Assembly: GCA_014843695.1 (NCBI GenBank)
Contig: CM026404.1
Span: 59,035,311-59,099,310 of the forward strand
DNA: 64,000 bases
Direction: 5' to 3'
From: Archivesica marissinica
Taxonomy: Eukaryota; Mollusca; Bivalvia; Venerida; Vesicomyidae
Made by a program: the position numbers and the translations under genes. The notes beneath the pieces are model-generated. The model searched no databases. It had not been told where the DNA came from and worked only from the letters and a program-made list of their open reading frames with translations. This document shows positions 24,386 through 36,596 of this stretch, one piece after another; the first letter of the stretch is position 1; every line of letters starts with the position of its first letter.

Positions 24386-25105
24386 ATCAAAAGCAGATTA
24401 CAAAATGAATAGACTGATGCATCATTTCTCCCCTTCTGTTGATAAGACAACAAAATGCAAATACAGATTATAAACACAAATGTTCGCACCTGCAAGAATT
24501 GTAGAGATGCAAGAACAACTAACTACACCAACTACAATAAGTCAAACAAGATTCATTATACAGGAACAAATGAATCGGTGATGGTGCAGTGGATCAGATC
24601 CGTGCTGGGTAAACATATCAAAGCCCCCACCTCCCACCTCATTCAAGATAAGAGTCACAGCTCAAGACCTAGAATTCCTAGCATAGTAATTGAAATTCTT
24701 TTTTTAAAATTCTAAATCATATGACCAAAGTTTTCCTTTGTTCCGATGCTTTCTAAATATAGAAAGATAAAGGCGGTGTAAATTACCCAGTTGTGCAATT
24801 GGCAAAAACCATCGCCGTACCCTCTCGACATGTTCGTTCAATGACACAAAGTACTTTATTAAAATTACATTATAATAAATTTGATTTTTTGCATTCTTTA
24901 CAATACAGAACAAAACAAATGAAGAAATTTGTATAATTCCACTTAGTTTAGTTTAAACATTTTTCAAACAATGATGATATACAAATGTACAATTTACACA
25001 AATATTTACATATATGTATGAAAAAGGATTAGAACCGAAAGCTATAGCTTATTATAGAGGTTTTCTTGAACAAACTTGAAATTCATTTTATTCTAAGCGA
25101 CCTAC
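24386..25105. other. Intron sequence, nothing recognised
   Basis: Between w14 and the repeats near w15. No exon-like frame fits the phase, and no repeat family is seen. Confidence 0.6.
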
Positions 25106-25351
25106 CAGTACCACAGTTGTCCTGATCAAACAAAATCAGTATCTGTATGAGGTGGACAGCCATTCCCAGGTGTAAGGCATGCAGATCGTTCTCGCCACCA
25201 GAGGGCAGTTGCGAGTAGCTGGGAGGCGGTGCTGAGATATCCAGGTGCAGGCTGGGTAATGACATCACCATGGCAACGAGGTAATGAAACATGTCGATAT
25301 CCAAGACACACAGTTCGTTCTTCTTATTCTTCAATGAGTCGGGGAACAGGA
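25106..25351 (-). CDS. UBR1/2: UBR1/2 exon w14
   Basis: Longest exon in the window. It reads FLFPDSLKNKKNELCVLDI DMFHYLVAMVMSLPSLHLDI... NDLHALHLGMAVHLIQIL..., matching the family's LDIDxFHxLVxxVxxxPSL and LHxxHLxxxxHxIQILL segments. Acceptor TTTCAG, donor GTAGGT. Confidence 0.95.
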
Positions 25352-25477
25352 CTGAAATATAGGTGAGCTACATCACTCTATGCAACCCGATACAACAAAC
25401 ACTTTATACTGCGAAAATGTTGATACAATGAAACATGAAAATCCAATTGAAATAACTTTTTTCTTTGGATGTGTTTA

Positions 25478-26155
25478 TTTATCGTCACCCCTGTGGTTAA
25501 TCTCACCCCTGTGGTTAATCTCACCCCTGTGGTTAATCTCACCCCTGTTGTGGTTAATATCACCCTGTGGTTAATCTCACCCCTGTGGTTAATCTCACCC
25601 TGTGGTTAATCTCACCCCTGTTGTGGTTAATCTCACCCTGTGGTTAATCTCACCCCTGTGATTAATCTCACCACTGTTGTGGTTAATCTCACCCCTGTTG
25701 TGGTTAATCTCACCCTGTGGTTAATCTCACCCCTGTTGTGGTTAATCTCACCCCTGTTGTGGTTAATCTCACCCCTGTTGTGGTTAATCTCACCCCTGTT
25801 GTGGTTAATCTCACCCCTGTTGTGGTTAATCTCACCCCTGTTGTGGTTAATCTCACCCCTGTTGTGGTTAATCTCACCCTGTTGTGGTTAATCTCACCCC
25901 TGTTGTGGTTAATCTCACCCCTGTTGTGGTTAATCTCACCCCTGTTGTGGTTAATCTCACCCCTGTTGTGGTTAATCTCACCCCTGTTGTGGTTAATCTC
26001 ACCCCTGTTGTGGTTAATCTCACCCCTGTTGTGGTTAATCTCACCCCTGTTGTGGTTAATCTCACCCCTGTTGTGGTTAATCTCACCACTGTTGTGGTTA
26101 ATCTCACCCTGTGGTTAATCTCACCCCTGTGGTTAATCTCACCCCTGTGGATAAT
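25478..26155. repeat. 18/21-bp minisatellite, about 35 copies
   Basis: Units GTGGTTAATCTCACCCCT with an extra TTG in the longer form; the central part is uniform 21-bp. Intron between w13 and w14. Confidence 0.97.
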
Positions 26156-26266
26156 TGTGGCAACACCTCAAGAAATATATTAGTAATTTTATATTATTGG
26201 AGAATAGTATAATAATAATAATAATAATAAAGACTATTTAACGATACAAGATACAGAAGATGCTCA

Positions 26267-26545
26267 AATTCCAGAAGCATCCCTGGTTCGTTTACATCCC
26301 TGGTTCGTTTACTGGTTCATTTACATCCCTGGTTCGTTTACATCCCTGGTTAGCTGGTTCGTTTACATCCCTGGTTCGTTTACATCCCTGGTTCATTTAC
26401 ATCCCTGGTTCGTTTACATCCCTAGTTCGTTTACATCCCTGGTTCATTTACATCCCTGGTTCGTTTACATCCCTAGTTCGTTTACATCCCTGGTTCATTT
26501 ACATCCCTGGTTCGATTACATCCCTGGTTCGTTTACATGCCCGTG
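26267..26545. repeat. 17-bp minisatellite, about 16 copies
   Basis: Unit CCCTGGTTCGTTTACAT with TTC/TTCA and one GAT variant; ends close to the w13 donor. Confidence 0.95.
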
Positions 26546-26570
26546 TATTTGATGAGACTGTGTAACTTAC

Positions 26571-26720
26571 ATGAGAGAAGTCTAATGCAGTGTTGTTTGA
26601 TGTCTGTGTTAAATGTCTGACTGTTTGTAGCGGCCACCTTCACAACTGATCGCAGGCAGTCACTCTGTCGACTGGACATCTGACCAAACAATGGTTTACC
26701 TTCATTTCGCAGAATTTGCT
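26571..26720 (-). CDS. UBR1/2: UBR1/2 exon w13
   Basis: Reads EQILRNEGKPLFGQMSSRQS... TDIKQHCIRLLS plus one base. GKPLFGxxxxRQ is a family signature, and the phases fit w12 and w14. A 17-bp minisatellite ends only about 10 bp past the GTAAGT donor. Confidence 0.95.
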
Positions 26721-26799
26721 CTATATAACAGAATGAAAGGAACTATATATTCACAACTAGACATGATATTGATGCGTCTTGCCAAAATATAATGAAGGG

Positions 26800-26925
26800 T
26801 ATCGGAGAAGATATCGGAGAAGACAAGGGTATCGGAATGACAAGGGTATCAGAGATGACAAGGGTATTGAAAATGACATGGTATCGGAGATGACATGGGT
26901 ATCAGAGATGACATGGTAAAACTCA
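26800..26925. repeat. Degenerate short tandem repeat
   Basis: Units of about 17 bases on GGTATCGGAGATGACAT, six to seven degenerate copies. Confidence 0.8.
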
Positions 26926-27506
26926 ACCAAAAATATGAACAGTATTACAATACTGACAACTAGACATCCTACTGATGCCTATGCACAGTTCGTAAAAGTG
27001 GACAGACGGACGGCAATGGTAAAAACAGGACGTCTCATCCAGAATTAGAGTCAAACTGTCTGAAAATATCGCCATAGAAATAAAGTGGTCTCTCATAAAA
27101 ATGTTGATTTTCTCACAAACCCCTGTACAGCACATGTGCACCTATGTACAGCACATATACACCCCTCAGCACATGTACACCCCTGTACAGCACATGGGAA
27201 GTACAGAAAATGGCTGATATAAATAACAAAGGTGGCATCTTGATAGGGAGGTCAAACATAAATTAAGTGTTTAGAAATAAGGAATCTGCCTGTAATATAC
27301 ATAAATATATGCCATGTGAAAACCAACATAGTCGGCAACCTAGCACGTAACTTGTAGACCAGCAATAATATGCTACTAACACTAGTATCAAACTCAAGGG
27401 TACAAAAATACAAGTTTCAAACACCTACAATGTAATTAATTTGCATAAATTGCACATGCAAATATTCAAACTTCTTTGACTTTTTTGAGATACAATAGAT
27501 TATGTT

Positions 27507-27640
27507 ATGTTATATTTCGGGTTTTACGCCTGCATCAGCACTATTTCGGGCTATATCGCCGGCGGGCAGTTTACCTAACAACACCTTTCCTGGGCAGGCT
27601 CCAATGGTTAACCAGTACTTGGGTGCACCAACCTCGAGAT
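27507..27640. repeat. Dispersed repeat with GGGTTTTACGCCTGCATC, copy 1
   Basis: Same as 31505-31640, including CATCAGCACTATTTCGGGC and CCTGGGCAGGCTCCAATGG; a short related tail lies at 63510-63570 in reverse orientation. Confidence 0.8.
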
Positions 27641-27717
27641 ACAATAGATTAATTTAAGTGTACATAAAACAGTTAACATGAAATATGTGCTACCAATCAA
27701 CTGGGAAGGCTAAAATC

Positions 27718-27850
27718 AATTACTAAACTGGGAAGGGCCAATCACTAATGTTGTCAGAACTTGTGGCCCCACCCATTTGCTAATTATGTATCGGTTATAC
27801 GATTGTTATTGTTATATACATGTATATAGAGCAATAAAATATTATCAAAT
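27718..27850 (+). mobile_element. LINE-like 3' tail, copy 2
   Basis: GGGCCAATCACTAATGTTGT, AGAACTTGTGGCCCCACCC and AGAGCAATAAAATATTATC. Confidence 0.65.
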
Positions 27851-27867
27851 CAATTACTAAACCAGGG

Positions 27868-28160
27868 GTCATTTTAGAGGGCGATGTGGGCGAAATTGTC
27901 GCCCTAGTGACCCTGACTTTGCCCTCTGGGGGCCCACTTCTCCCTAAAAAAAAAATTGTTTGGTTTTTACGATTTTCAAACAAAATTGTGTCTAGTAAGA
28001 TAGATACAGCCATTATAAAGCACTCCTTCTATTCAAATGTTGCATTTAATGGTTTGTACTGTGCATTTTAACCCTATTTTGCAGAAGTATATTAAAGAAC
28101 ACTATTTAAGGAAGCGATCACGCGCTTTTTCACTTCTCCCAAAAATTCTGACCTAGAATG
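27868..28160. repeat. Dispersed repeat with CACTTCTCCC, copy 1
   Basis: Shares TTTAGAGGGCGATGTGGGCG, AAAGCACTCCTTCTATTCAA and CTGTGCATTTTAACC with 29465-29715. The short open frames here are artefacts. Confidence 0.8.
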
Positions 28161-29464
28161 AACCCTGCTAAATTAAACATTATAGGAGGAATATATATAT
28201 AATAATATCCCCGTGAGGGGTTTGACATCTGAGGACGATAGGTAGATAGAATGATGACAATGATTGTGCATTTCTTGCAGAAGTTACAATTATTTGCAGA
28301 AATCAACTGAAATAATTTTACGTATCATTGTGAATTAAAAAAAGCGCTTGATCAATGGTATTATTGCACAAAGCACCTGTAAGTTGTGATCAATGGATGT
28401 GTTAAACACATCATATATCGTCCGACTGCTTATAACGACGCTCACATGAAACGACGCGGCTTATGTTTTGACCTCGTTTTCAATATTCACAATATCCGGT
28501 GACGTTATTTTCATCTGCAGTGGTTGTAAACATGATACGGGATTCCCCAGACTAAATGTGGAAAGTGAGAGATTACAAGATAATTTTTATATCAATGTTA
28601 TTGCAATCAGTCTGTTTTAACAGCAAATTTCAAATGCAACTTTGTGCATTACATTAAATAGCTAATATTTTGCAACATGCTACTGCAAACATAACAATTT
28701 GTGGTCTGTCTGCTCAGCTAAGCTCGGCGTATCGGTAGGTCACGTGACAATTGATTCACTGTTTGGAAAGGTGTATGCGTTATATACGTTATTGCTGTGA
28801 TCCCTCTGTGATAGTAAAATAGATCTCTAACTAATCAATATCTGTGCAGGCTCACAAACGCAAGAACAGTATGCAGCAACTTCTATGACCACTGTTTTTA
28901 TGCATGTACGGACTACTGGGAGTGCTATAAGGACAACAGCAAGGCATAATTTCTAGTTAAATGTTATTATTTACAAATTGTTCATTTATAGTTTATATAC
29001 GGCAAAACAGGGACACTTTTCCTGTTTATTAGCATAATTAAATAAAGGCATGTTGTACACTCAGTTTTAATGTAATTTAGTGATGCAGAATTAATTTTCA
29101 GGCTAGTTTGAGATGACGTATAATACATGTAATGCGCAGAGCAGATACACGAGAGTGAATTAACTATATTTAGAACGACATTAGTCAACCAATGAAATGC
29201 GTCGTAATAGACGTTTCTCGGCTCAGAGGAATTCCCAATAGTGGCATGAGTCCATGTGATATTTTGACACTAAATAAGTGTAATAAGCATAATTTCTCGC
29301 GTTGAATATGTAGAAAAGGATCTATTTATACAGATAATACACTATTTACATGAGTTCATTCGTTTTATGTTAAGACATTGTTGATTCTTCGCTTAGATGC
29401 GTCGGAACACGGTATTCAAGGATAGTGGTGATATCATGTAATTTATCAACTGTGATAATTGATC
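28161..29464. other. Intron sequence, nothing recognised
   Basis: Part of the large w12-w13 intron. No gene, array or known repeat seen. Confidence 0.6.
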
Positions 29465-29715
29465 AGTTTAGAGGGCGATGTGGGCGCCTGATTTCACCCT
29501 CTGGGAGTTCCACTTCTCCCATTTTTTTATTTTTACAATTTTCATACAAAATTTTGGCCAGTAAGATACACTGACCGAATTATAAAGCACTCCTTCTATT
29601 CAAATGTTGTATTTAATGGTCATACTGTGCATTTTAACCATATTTTGTTGAAATGATTGAATAACAACACCATTTATAGACACGATCGCGCGTTTTCTCA
29701 CTTCTTTACCCCGAT
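29465..29715. repeat. Dispersed repeat with CACTTCTCCC, copy 2
   Basis: Counterpart of 27868-28160; a shorter relative is seen near 61850-61950. Confidence 0.78.
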
Positions 29716-29861
29716 ATAGCAGGTACATGCCTGAAGGCCTGCTCAGGTTTTCCCCGAATGATCATTTTAATCTTGTGTTGTTAGCATAAATTTGAATAAA
29801 TTATGCAAATACGGTAGATAAATAATGTTGTAATTTTGGAACCCTATATCCGGTTAATTAA

Positions 29862-30100
29862 CCCATTTCATTCTGGATATATTTAAAGGCTTTTGCAAAC
29901 AACATAGATCCAGACCAGCCGCAGCATGATGCTGCATGCTGATCAGGATCTATGTTGTTTGCTACATAGCCAAGTGTCTTAGCAAGATCATCTGAATAGC
30001 AAACAGCATAGAGCCTGATCAGACGGAACGTTCCGTGGCGGTTGATCTGGCTCTATGTTCTTTGCAAATACTGTTTGAACGGTATCCAGAATGAATTGGG
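29862..30100. mobile_element. MITE-2 copy, piggyBac-like, complete
   Basis: Ends CCCATTTCATTCTGGATA and TATCCAGAATGAATTGGG with TTAA on both sides (29858-29861, 30101-30104). Two internal palindromes around TGATCAGGATCTATGTTG and GGAACGTTCC. Confidence 0.87.
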
Positions 30101-30329
30101 TTAAAGCTTAGAAAATATCTTTTCAATGTACGAGAATCTCAGATTATTGTACTTTATACATAGAACAAACAAATTTATGCATATTAACTAAATTTGGTTT
30201 TATTCTAGAATATACCCTTTAGTTTGATACTAAAGTTTTTTAATGTTGTATAATTAATTACTGGTTCACGAGTCATTTGTTTGCTTGCCCACCATGTTGG
30301 TTTTCTAGAGACGTGGCTCATATCGTTAC

Positions 30330-30417
30330 CTATACTCTGTATGGTGAAGGCACATGTATTCCAAACCATGATTGACACTCGCACATTATCATCGTCGGGG
30401 TCCACGCCAAGACCAAA
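30330..30417 (-). CDS. UBR1/2: UBR1/2 exon w12
   Basis: Reads FGLGVDPDDDNVRVSIMVWN TCAFTIQSI plus one base. GLxVxPDxxxVRVxxxxWxTCAFTIQ is a strong UBR1/2 pattern. Acceptor TTACAG, donor GTAACG. Confidence 0.96.
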
Positions 30418-30472
30418 CTGTAATACATAGTATTTCAAATATTGTTAATAAACGATATTCAACCCTTTCCTT

Positions 30473-30711
30473 CATAGAGATTTAGGTTAATATATCATTA
30501 TATCTCCATACAAACGACAGCCATTTAGCTATCATGCAGTGGATAAGTAGTGGCCATATCTATCCCACCTCCATAGATATTACTGGGACTACATAGAGAT
30601 TTAGGTTAATATACTATTATATCTCCATACAAACCACAGCCATTTAGCTATCATGCAGTGGATAAATAGTTGCCATATCTATCCCACCTCCTTAGATATT
30701 ACTGGGACTAC
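30473..30711. repeat. 119-bp direct duplication
   Basis: Two copies starting ATAGAGATTTAGGTTAATAT; contains GCCATTTAGCTATCATGCAG. Intron between w11 and w12. Confidence 0.93.
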
Positions 30712-30893
30712 ATGAGATTCTGGCCTTTATTATGAACATTAGTTTGGCTACTACATTGTCAATGTATGTGGTATTGGTAATGGCGTCAAGAGGTGCTTCT
30801 ATGAGGGAAAGGGTTAAGTAAAAAATAGTTTTATTGCTACATTTTAATAATGGGGCTTTAATCTCTTGCAAAGTGTTCAAATTATTCTATTAA

Positions 30894-31126
30894 CCCTTTC
30901 AACACCGCAGACCTCTAAATTGGCTTACAAAAAGTGTAGATCCAGATGAGCCGGCTCGTGACGAGCCGTCACATCAGGATCTGCACTTTTTGCCAGTGAT
31001 ATGACTATTTTTAGACATAATTACCCATTTTGATAAATGAACTTGTCCAAATGTGATTTTCTGATTCATTTATTGGTTTATGAATATCATGGACCAGTCC
31101 ATGTCAGCTACTTGGTGTTGAATGGG
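30894..31126. mobile_element. MITE-1 copy
   Basis: TTAA at 30890-30893 and 31127-31130 with the same terminal repeats. Confidence 0.85.
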
Positions 31127-31172
31127 TTAAATAAGACTCGGTGACCTTTGCAACCACAAGCAGAATACTTAC

Positions 31173-31348
31173 AGAATATGCATCTCTGGAAAATTTCCTC
31201 AGCATATCCTTAATTTCCAGAGAGAGGCCTCCGCTAGCACCTGCCTCCTGAACGTACGACCACAGGGCCTGGAAGTTCAGTGCCACACTCTCTGCCATCA
31301 GCTTGGTGATGGCCGGTAATGGACATGGCTGATACTGCACACAATCGT
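31173..31348 (-). CDS. UBR1/2: UBR1/2 exon w11
   Basis: Reads DDCVQYQPCPLPAITKLM... LNFQALWSYVQEAGASGG ... MLRKFSRDAYS. The start was chosen at the ATCCAG acceptor, because it fits the one-base remainder of w10; the nearer GTGCAG acceptor does not. The segment matches the family's post-RING helical region. Confidence 0.9.
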
Positions 31349-31504
31349 CTGGATAATGTTAAATCAAAAAAACCTTTTGCATAAATACACAATGTTTTGT
31401 ATCTCGATTACGACTAGACCTCATTTATAAAGGAATCCATCGCCATGATGGAGATAGCGTATTTCTTGGATCTTCACAAGAAAACAATTGTAAACAGTTT
31501 ATCC

Positions 31505-31640
31505 TTTGTTCGGGTTTTACGCCTGCATCAGCACCATTTTGGGCTATATCACTGGTGGGCAGTTTACCCAACAACACCTATCCTGGGCAGGCTCCAGCGG
31601 TTAACCAGTACTTGGTGCACCAAACTCCGTAAGATACTGC
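31505..31640. repeat. Dispersed repeat with GGGTTTTACGCCTGCATC, copy 2
   Basis: Counterpart of 27507-27640. Confidence 0.8.
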
Positions 31641-31666
31641 CAACAGTTTCATATAAATGAGACACA

Positions 31667-31810
31667 AACCCGTGACAATCAGTGATGATAGGTTCCAGTG
31701 GTGTACAAGTCATGGACTGTAACAACTCGACCATGGAGAACCCGTGACAATCAGTGATGATAGGTTACAGTGGTGTACAAGTCAGGGACTGTAACAACTC
31801 GAACACGGAG
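31667..31810. repeat. 72-bp direct duplication
   Basis: Two copies starting AACCCGTGACAATCAGTG; intron between w10 and w11. Confidence 0.93.
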
Positions 31811-32067
31811 ACGGATAATTGTAATCAGTTTTCGCACTATTGTATGCAAAATGCTTGGATGGATTGTGTGAGAACTTTGATGCTAAATTAGAACATTACT
31901 GAATACAGCATCCAGTGAGATAATTAGGCACTGCTTCAGCAAATAGTGATAAGCTAACTGCCTTATTTGATGGTCATCGTGGAAATTGAGATATTTCAAA
32001 GGCACATAATTACTAAGGAGGTCAAGTACGACATTTTATCAAAACGAGTATCCTATAATGGTTAACC

Positions 32068-32215
32068 CTTTGTCTCCTGAGTAAATAAAATCACATTTGT
32101 CGAACCTTGCCTGCTGAGTAAATAAAATCACATTTGTCGAACCTTGCCTGCTGAGTAAATAAAATCACATTTGTCGAACCTTGCCTGCTGAGTAAATAAA
32201 ATCACATTTGCATAG
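32068..32215. repeat. 37-bp tandem repeat, 4 copies
   Basis: Unit core GAGTAAATAAAATCACATTT followed by GTCGAACCTTGCCTGCT. Confidence 0.94.
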
Positions 32216-32801
32216 CCTCGTCACCTGAAACACTCCAACTCTAAAAACGAACCGACCGGCAACAACCTAACATTAATCACTCGTGTTGATGCAAGGTGAA
32301 ACCATACCTGGCCTTGTAGTGAGAGACAACCCACTTGTCTGACCTGGCAACCACTATATTTAAACACTATTATATAACAAATAGAGGATAATTGTGTTTA
32401 TTAGTGTAAGATTTTCTTTTATCATTTGCAATGATTTTGGCTAATATAATTTTTGTTTCCAATTTTATTTAATTTTAACTGCCCTGTCGGGAGCCTTATT
32501 TCACTACAATACACAACCGCACAGCCACTTCTGTTAGTGTGAACATCCGTAATAAGAAATAGTTCCGATATAATTTTCAAGTTAGTTTCTATTTACTGTC
32601 AAAATTAAAAACTACAGACTAAACAAGTTCATTAGAATATATTACTTTATAATTAACTGTTCATGACTGTCAGAAAATTGCTAAAACACAAAAGTACATC
32701 CAACCGCGAAGGAATACAAAACTCAAGCAGTGACAGAGAAAATGCCATCTTTCACTGTTCACTGTAATCATTCATTGGAAAGCAAAGAGAAATAAGCTCA
32801 C

Positions 32802-32917
32802 CTCCGTCCAAATCATCAGATTCTTTGACACTGCTGAGAACTGTTTTATGTATGCCATCTAACCAGTCATGGAAATGCAAGTGATTAGAACCGTCTTGCG
32901 CCGCGTCAACATGTAGC
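32802..32917 (-). CDS. UBR1/2: UBR1/2 exon w10
   Basis: Reads LHVDAAQDGSNHLHFHDWL DGIHKTVLSSVKES... plus one base. Phases fit w9 and w11. The acceptor TTGCAG and the first 11 or so exon bases form the first unit of a 24-bp minisatellite, so upstream copies of the acceptor exist in every repeat. Using one of the nearest upstream copies would add octapeptides in frame. Confidence 0.88.
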
Positions 32918-34232
32918 CTGCAATGTATGTCAACATGTAGCCTGCAATGTATGTCAACATGTAGCCTGCAATGTATGTCAACATGTAGCCTGCAATGTAT
33001 GTCAACATGTAGCCTACAATGTATGTCAACATGTAACCTGCAATGTATGTCAACATGTAACCTGCAATGTATGTCAACAATCTGCAATGTATGTCAACAT
33101 GTAACCTGCAATGTATGTCAACATGTAACCTGCAATGTATGTCAACATGTAGCCTGCAATGTATGTCAACATGTAACCTGCAATGTATGTCAACATGTAA
33201 CCTGCAATGTATGTCAACATGTAACCTGCAATGTATGTCAACATGTAACCTGCAATGTATGTCAACATGTAATCTGCAATGTATGTCAACATGTAATCTG
33301 CAATGTATGTCAACATGTAACCTGCAATGTATGTCAACATGTAATCTGCAATGTATGTCAACATGTAACCTGCAATGTATGTCAACATGTAACCTGCAAT
33401 GTATGTCAACATGTAACCTGCAATGTATGTCAACATGTAACCTGCAATGTATGTCAACAATCTGCAATGTATGTCAACATGTAACCTGCAATGTATGTCA
33501 ACAACCTGCAATGTATGTCAACATGTAACCTGCAATGTATGTCAACATGTAATCTGCAATGTATGTCAACATGTAATCTGCAATGTATGTCAACACGTAG
33601 CCTACAATGTATGTCAACATGTAATCTGCAATGTATGTCAACATGTAACCTGCAATGTATGTCAACAACCTGCAATGTATGTCAACATGTAACCTGCAAT
33701 GTATGTCAACATGTAATCTGCAATGTATGTCAACATGTAATCTGCAATGTATGTCAACATGTAATCTGCAATGTATGTCAACACGTAGCCTACAATGTAT
33801 GTCAACATGTAATCTGCAATGTATGTCAACACGTAGCCTGCAATGTATGTCAACATGTAATCTGCAATGTATGTCAACATGTAATCTGCAATGTATGTCA
33901 ACATGTAATCTGCAATGTATGTCAACATGTAATCTGCAATGTATGTCAACATGTAATCTGCAATGTATGTCAACAATCTGCAATGTATGTCAACATGTAG
34001 CCTGCAATGTATGTCAACATGTAGCCTGCAATGTATGTCAACATGTAACCTGCAATGTATGTCAACATGTAACCTGCAATGTATGTCAACATGTAATCTG
34101 CAATGTATGTCAACATGTAGCCTGCAATGTATGTCAACATGTAGCCTGCAATGTATGTCAACATGTAGCCTGCAATGTATGTCAACATGTAACCTGCAAT
34201 GTATGTCAACATGTAGCCTACAATGTACAATC
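32895..34232. repeat. 24-bp minisatellite containing the w10 splice acceptor, about 55 copies
   Basis: Unit core CTGCAATGTATGTCAACATG. In gene orientation every unit carries TTGCAG, the same 3' splice site used by w10 at 32917. Shortened 16-bp units at a few places (for example near 33078 and 33458) shift the frame. Confidence 0.96.
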
Positions 34233-34324
34233 TAACTAGTTTCATTAACCAACAGACATGAATCTAGCTGTTTTATCAACTTTTACTCCGTTTAAACCAT
34301 GTGTTTTAAGATGTGAACAGTACA

Positions 34325-34806
34325 AGTCGAGGCCAAGCCTTCAATATGTGAGCGACCTTCGTTCACATTAAGGTCAAGCCTCAATAGGTGAGCGACCTTC
34401 GTTCACATTAAGGTCAAGCCTCAATAGGTGAGCGACCTTCGTTCACATTAAGGCCAAGCCTCAATAGGTGAGCGACCTTCGTTCACATCAAGGTCAAGCC
34501 TCAATATGTGAGCGACCTTCGTTCACATTAAGGTCAAGCATCAATAGGTGAGCGACCTTCGTTCACATCAAGGTCAAGCCTCAATAGATGAGCGACATTC
34601 GTTCACATCAAGGTCAAGCCTCAATAGGTGAGCAACATTCGTTCACATCAAGCATTAATAGATGAACGACCTTCATTCACATCAAGGTCAAGCCTCAATA
34701 GGTGAGTGACCTTGGATCACATCAAGGTCAAGCCTCAATAGATGAGCGACATTCGTTCACATCAAGGTCAAGCATTAATAGATGAGCGACCTTCGTTCAT
34801 GTTAAG
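34325..34806. repeat. 40-bp minisatellite, about 12 copies
   Basis: Unit core AGGTGAGCGACCTTCGTTCA; later units degenerate. Intron between w9 and w10. Confidence 0.95.
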
Positions 34807-35056
34807 GTTAACTTATATTAATCACTCTCGTTGATGCAGATGAAAGCGTATGTGTCATCAAGTGTGCGGGTGGAATGGGCGGGCGGATGTACCCAGAGAA
34901 AACCCACCTATCCGATCTGGCAACCACGGTACGATCTGACATCAGGCTGAGGATCGAACACGGACTGCATTGGATCAAATCCGGATTATATTGCACAGAA
35001 GCGAGCGTGCTATGCACAGCGCAAATCAGGCAGCGAAATAAGGTTCTAATACTCAC

Positions 35057-35221
35057 CTATGTTGAGTTGTGGGGAATATGGCAGGAAGGACCGGTATCAC
35101 AGTGTTGCTTATACATTCACATAGCGGACACAAAAACTCCATCTTCTCAATGTCATAACTAAAATTGTGCCGAAATCTCAAAGGGCGTCTCCTCTCTCGT
35201 GTTAATATTGCATCAAAAAAG
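35057..35221 (-). CDS. UBR1/2: UBR1/2 exon w9 (last RING-H2 pair)
   Basis: Reads FFDAILTRERRRPLRF... YDIEKMEFLCPLCECISNTV IPVLP..., giving the final CPLC pair of the RING-H2 domain followed by the SNTVIP signature of the family. Acceptor TTTCAG, donor GTGAGT. Confidence 0.96.
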
Positions 35222-35364
35222 CTGAAAATGGAGAACATTACGGTTTTCAATACAATATTATAATATTATATATCTCTAGTTAAGGCTGTCCGATTAGCGC
35301 AGTCTTTTATCCATATGTATGTTTGCATTTGGGTCAATGTAATGACAATCTGGCGCCATTCAGG

Positions 35365-35650
35365 GTGAAGGTCATCTGTTGTCGTGGCAACATAATTGAA
35401 CCATTTTACATCTGGTTGGTTTGAGGAGGTTCTAATATGAAATAGACTGAACAGTAGAGATGTGGATGAATTTGAGGTCATTTGTGTTACATTTAGATAG
35501 TGAGGGGATATTAATTAGGTCAAGGCCAACTGTTGTCATGACAACAGAATTGAAACATTTTACATCTGGTTGGTTTGAGGAGGTTCTAATATGAAACGTG
35601 AATCGTCAAGGCCAACGGTTGTCATGGCAACAGAATTAAAACATTTCACG
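35365..35650. repeat. Degenerate long tandem repeat
   Basis: Three partial copies of a segment containing CATCTGGTTGGTTTGAGGAG and TTGTCATGACAACA. Confidence 0.75.
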
Positions 35651-35788
35651 GCTGGTTGGGTCTAGGAGGTTCCGGTGTGAAGCAGATGTATTACAGTACA
35701 GGAGATTTGGGTGAATATGAGGTAAATTTTACTGACTTATATAAATTTGAGGTAAATTGTCCCCTATATTGATAGTGAGCACCAATTA

Positions 35789-35999
35789 ACACAACAGACC
35801 TCTAAATAGGCTTACAAAAAGTGTAGATCCAGATGAGCCGTCTCATTAGGATCTGAACTTTTTACAAGTAATATTACTATTTTTAGACAAAATTACCCAT
35901 TTTGATAAATGAACTAGTCCAAATGTAATTTTCTTATTAATTTATTGGATCTAAAAATATCACGGACCAGTCCATGTCAGTTACTTGGTGTTGAATGGG
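35789..35999. mobile_element. MITE-1 copy, left end eroded
   Basis: Begins after TTAA at 35785 but lacks the first bases of the left terminal repeat; the right end GGTGTTGAATGGG and TTAA at 36000-36003 are intact. Confidence 0.75.
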
Positions 36000-36154
36000 T
36001 TAACAGTGTAAGGAATGAGAGAGCATGTTCTTCAATGTGTGTTGCAAATGCCTGCTTTTTGCAAGGTATGACTTTGTGATTGCGACTACATAACTCACAA
36101 AGATATTACTTTTTCAAATTTGTGTTCATTCCAAAGCAGAAACAGATACTAATG

Positions 36155-36400
36155 TTTAGTTTATACAAATTTATTTTAGCTCGATTGCGAAACAAGTTCT
36201 TATAACTTATATTAATCACTCTCGAGACCTCATTCCTGATGGAATCCATCGCCACGAGCGAGAGAGAAGAGGCAACGAGGAATTTAAATGCCTTGCCTAA
36301 GGGCATAATCATAACGGCTCCAGCTGGGCTCGAATGCCGGACCTTTCGCACCTGAAGCGAACGCGCATCCACTGCGCTATCACGACCTCCACAGAATGTT
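36155..36400 (-). mobile_element. SINE-1 copy
   Basis: Complete, in reverse orientation, next to exon w8; head CACTGCGCTATCACGACC, tail ATTTTAGCTCGATTGCG. Confidence 0.86.
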
Positions 36401-36424
36401 AATACTAATGTTAGAATGACTAAC

Positions 36425-36565
36425 CTCTGCCAGCAGTCAGCATGCATCATGTGGCCACATGAACTTGTGTGTGAGCCTGTATTTAGTTCTGACTTCATCA
36501 GTAATGGATCATGGTCATCGCCATGGAGTAGAGCATTTCCTCGGCTCAATGCCAGCACTGTGGAC
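36425..36565 (-). CDS. UBR1/2: UBR1/2 exon w8 (centre of RING-H2)
   Basis: Reads STVLALSRGNALLHGDDHDP... SSCGHMMHADCWQ. CGHMMHADC supplies the Cys-His-His-Cys ligands of the RING-H2 domain. Phases join w7 (FIQK/STVLA) and w9. Acceptor TTATAG, donor GTTAGT. Confidence 0.96.
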
Positions 36566-36596
36566 CTATAAAACAAAACAATCAACATGAACAAAG

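Noticed and set aside
32859..34239. Many overlapping frames of 100-200 codons
   Set aside because: Artefacts of the 24-bp array. Only the exon w10 part has family similarity and splice sites.
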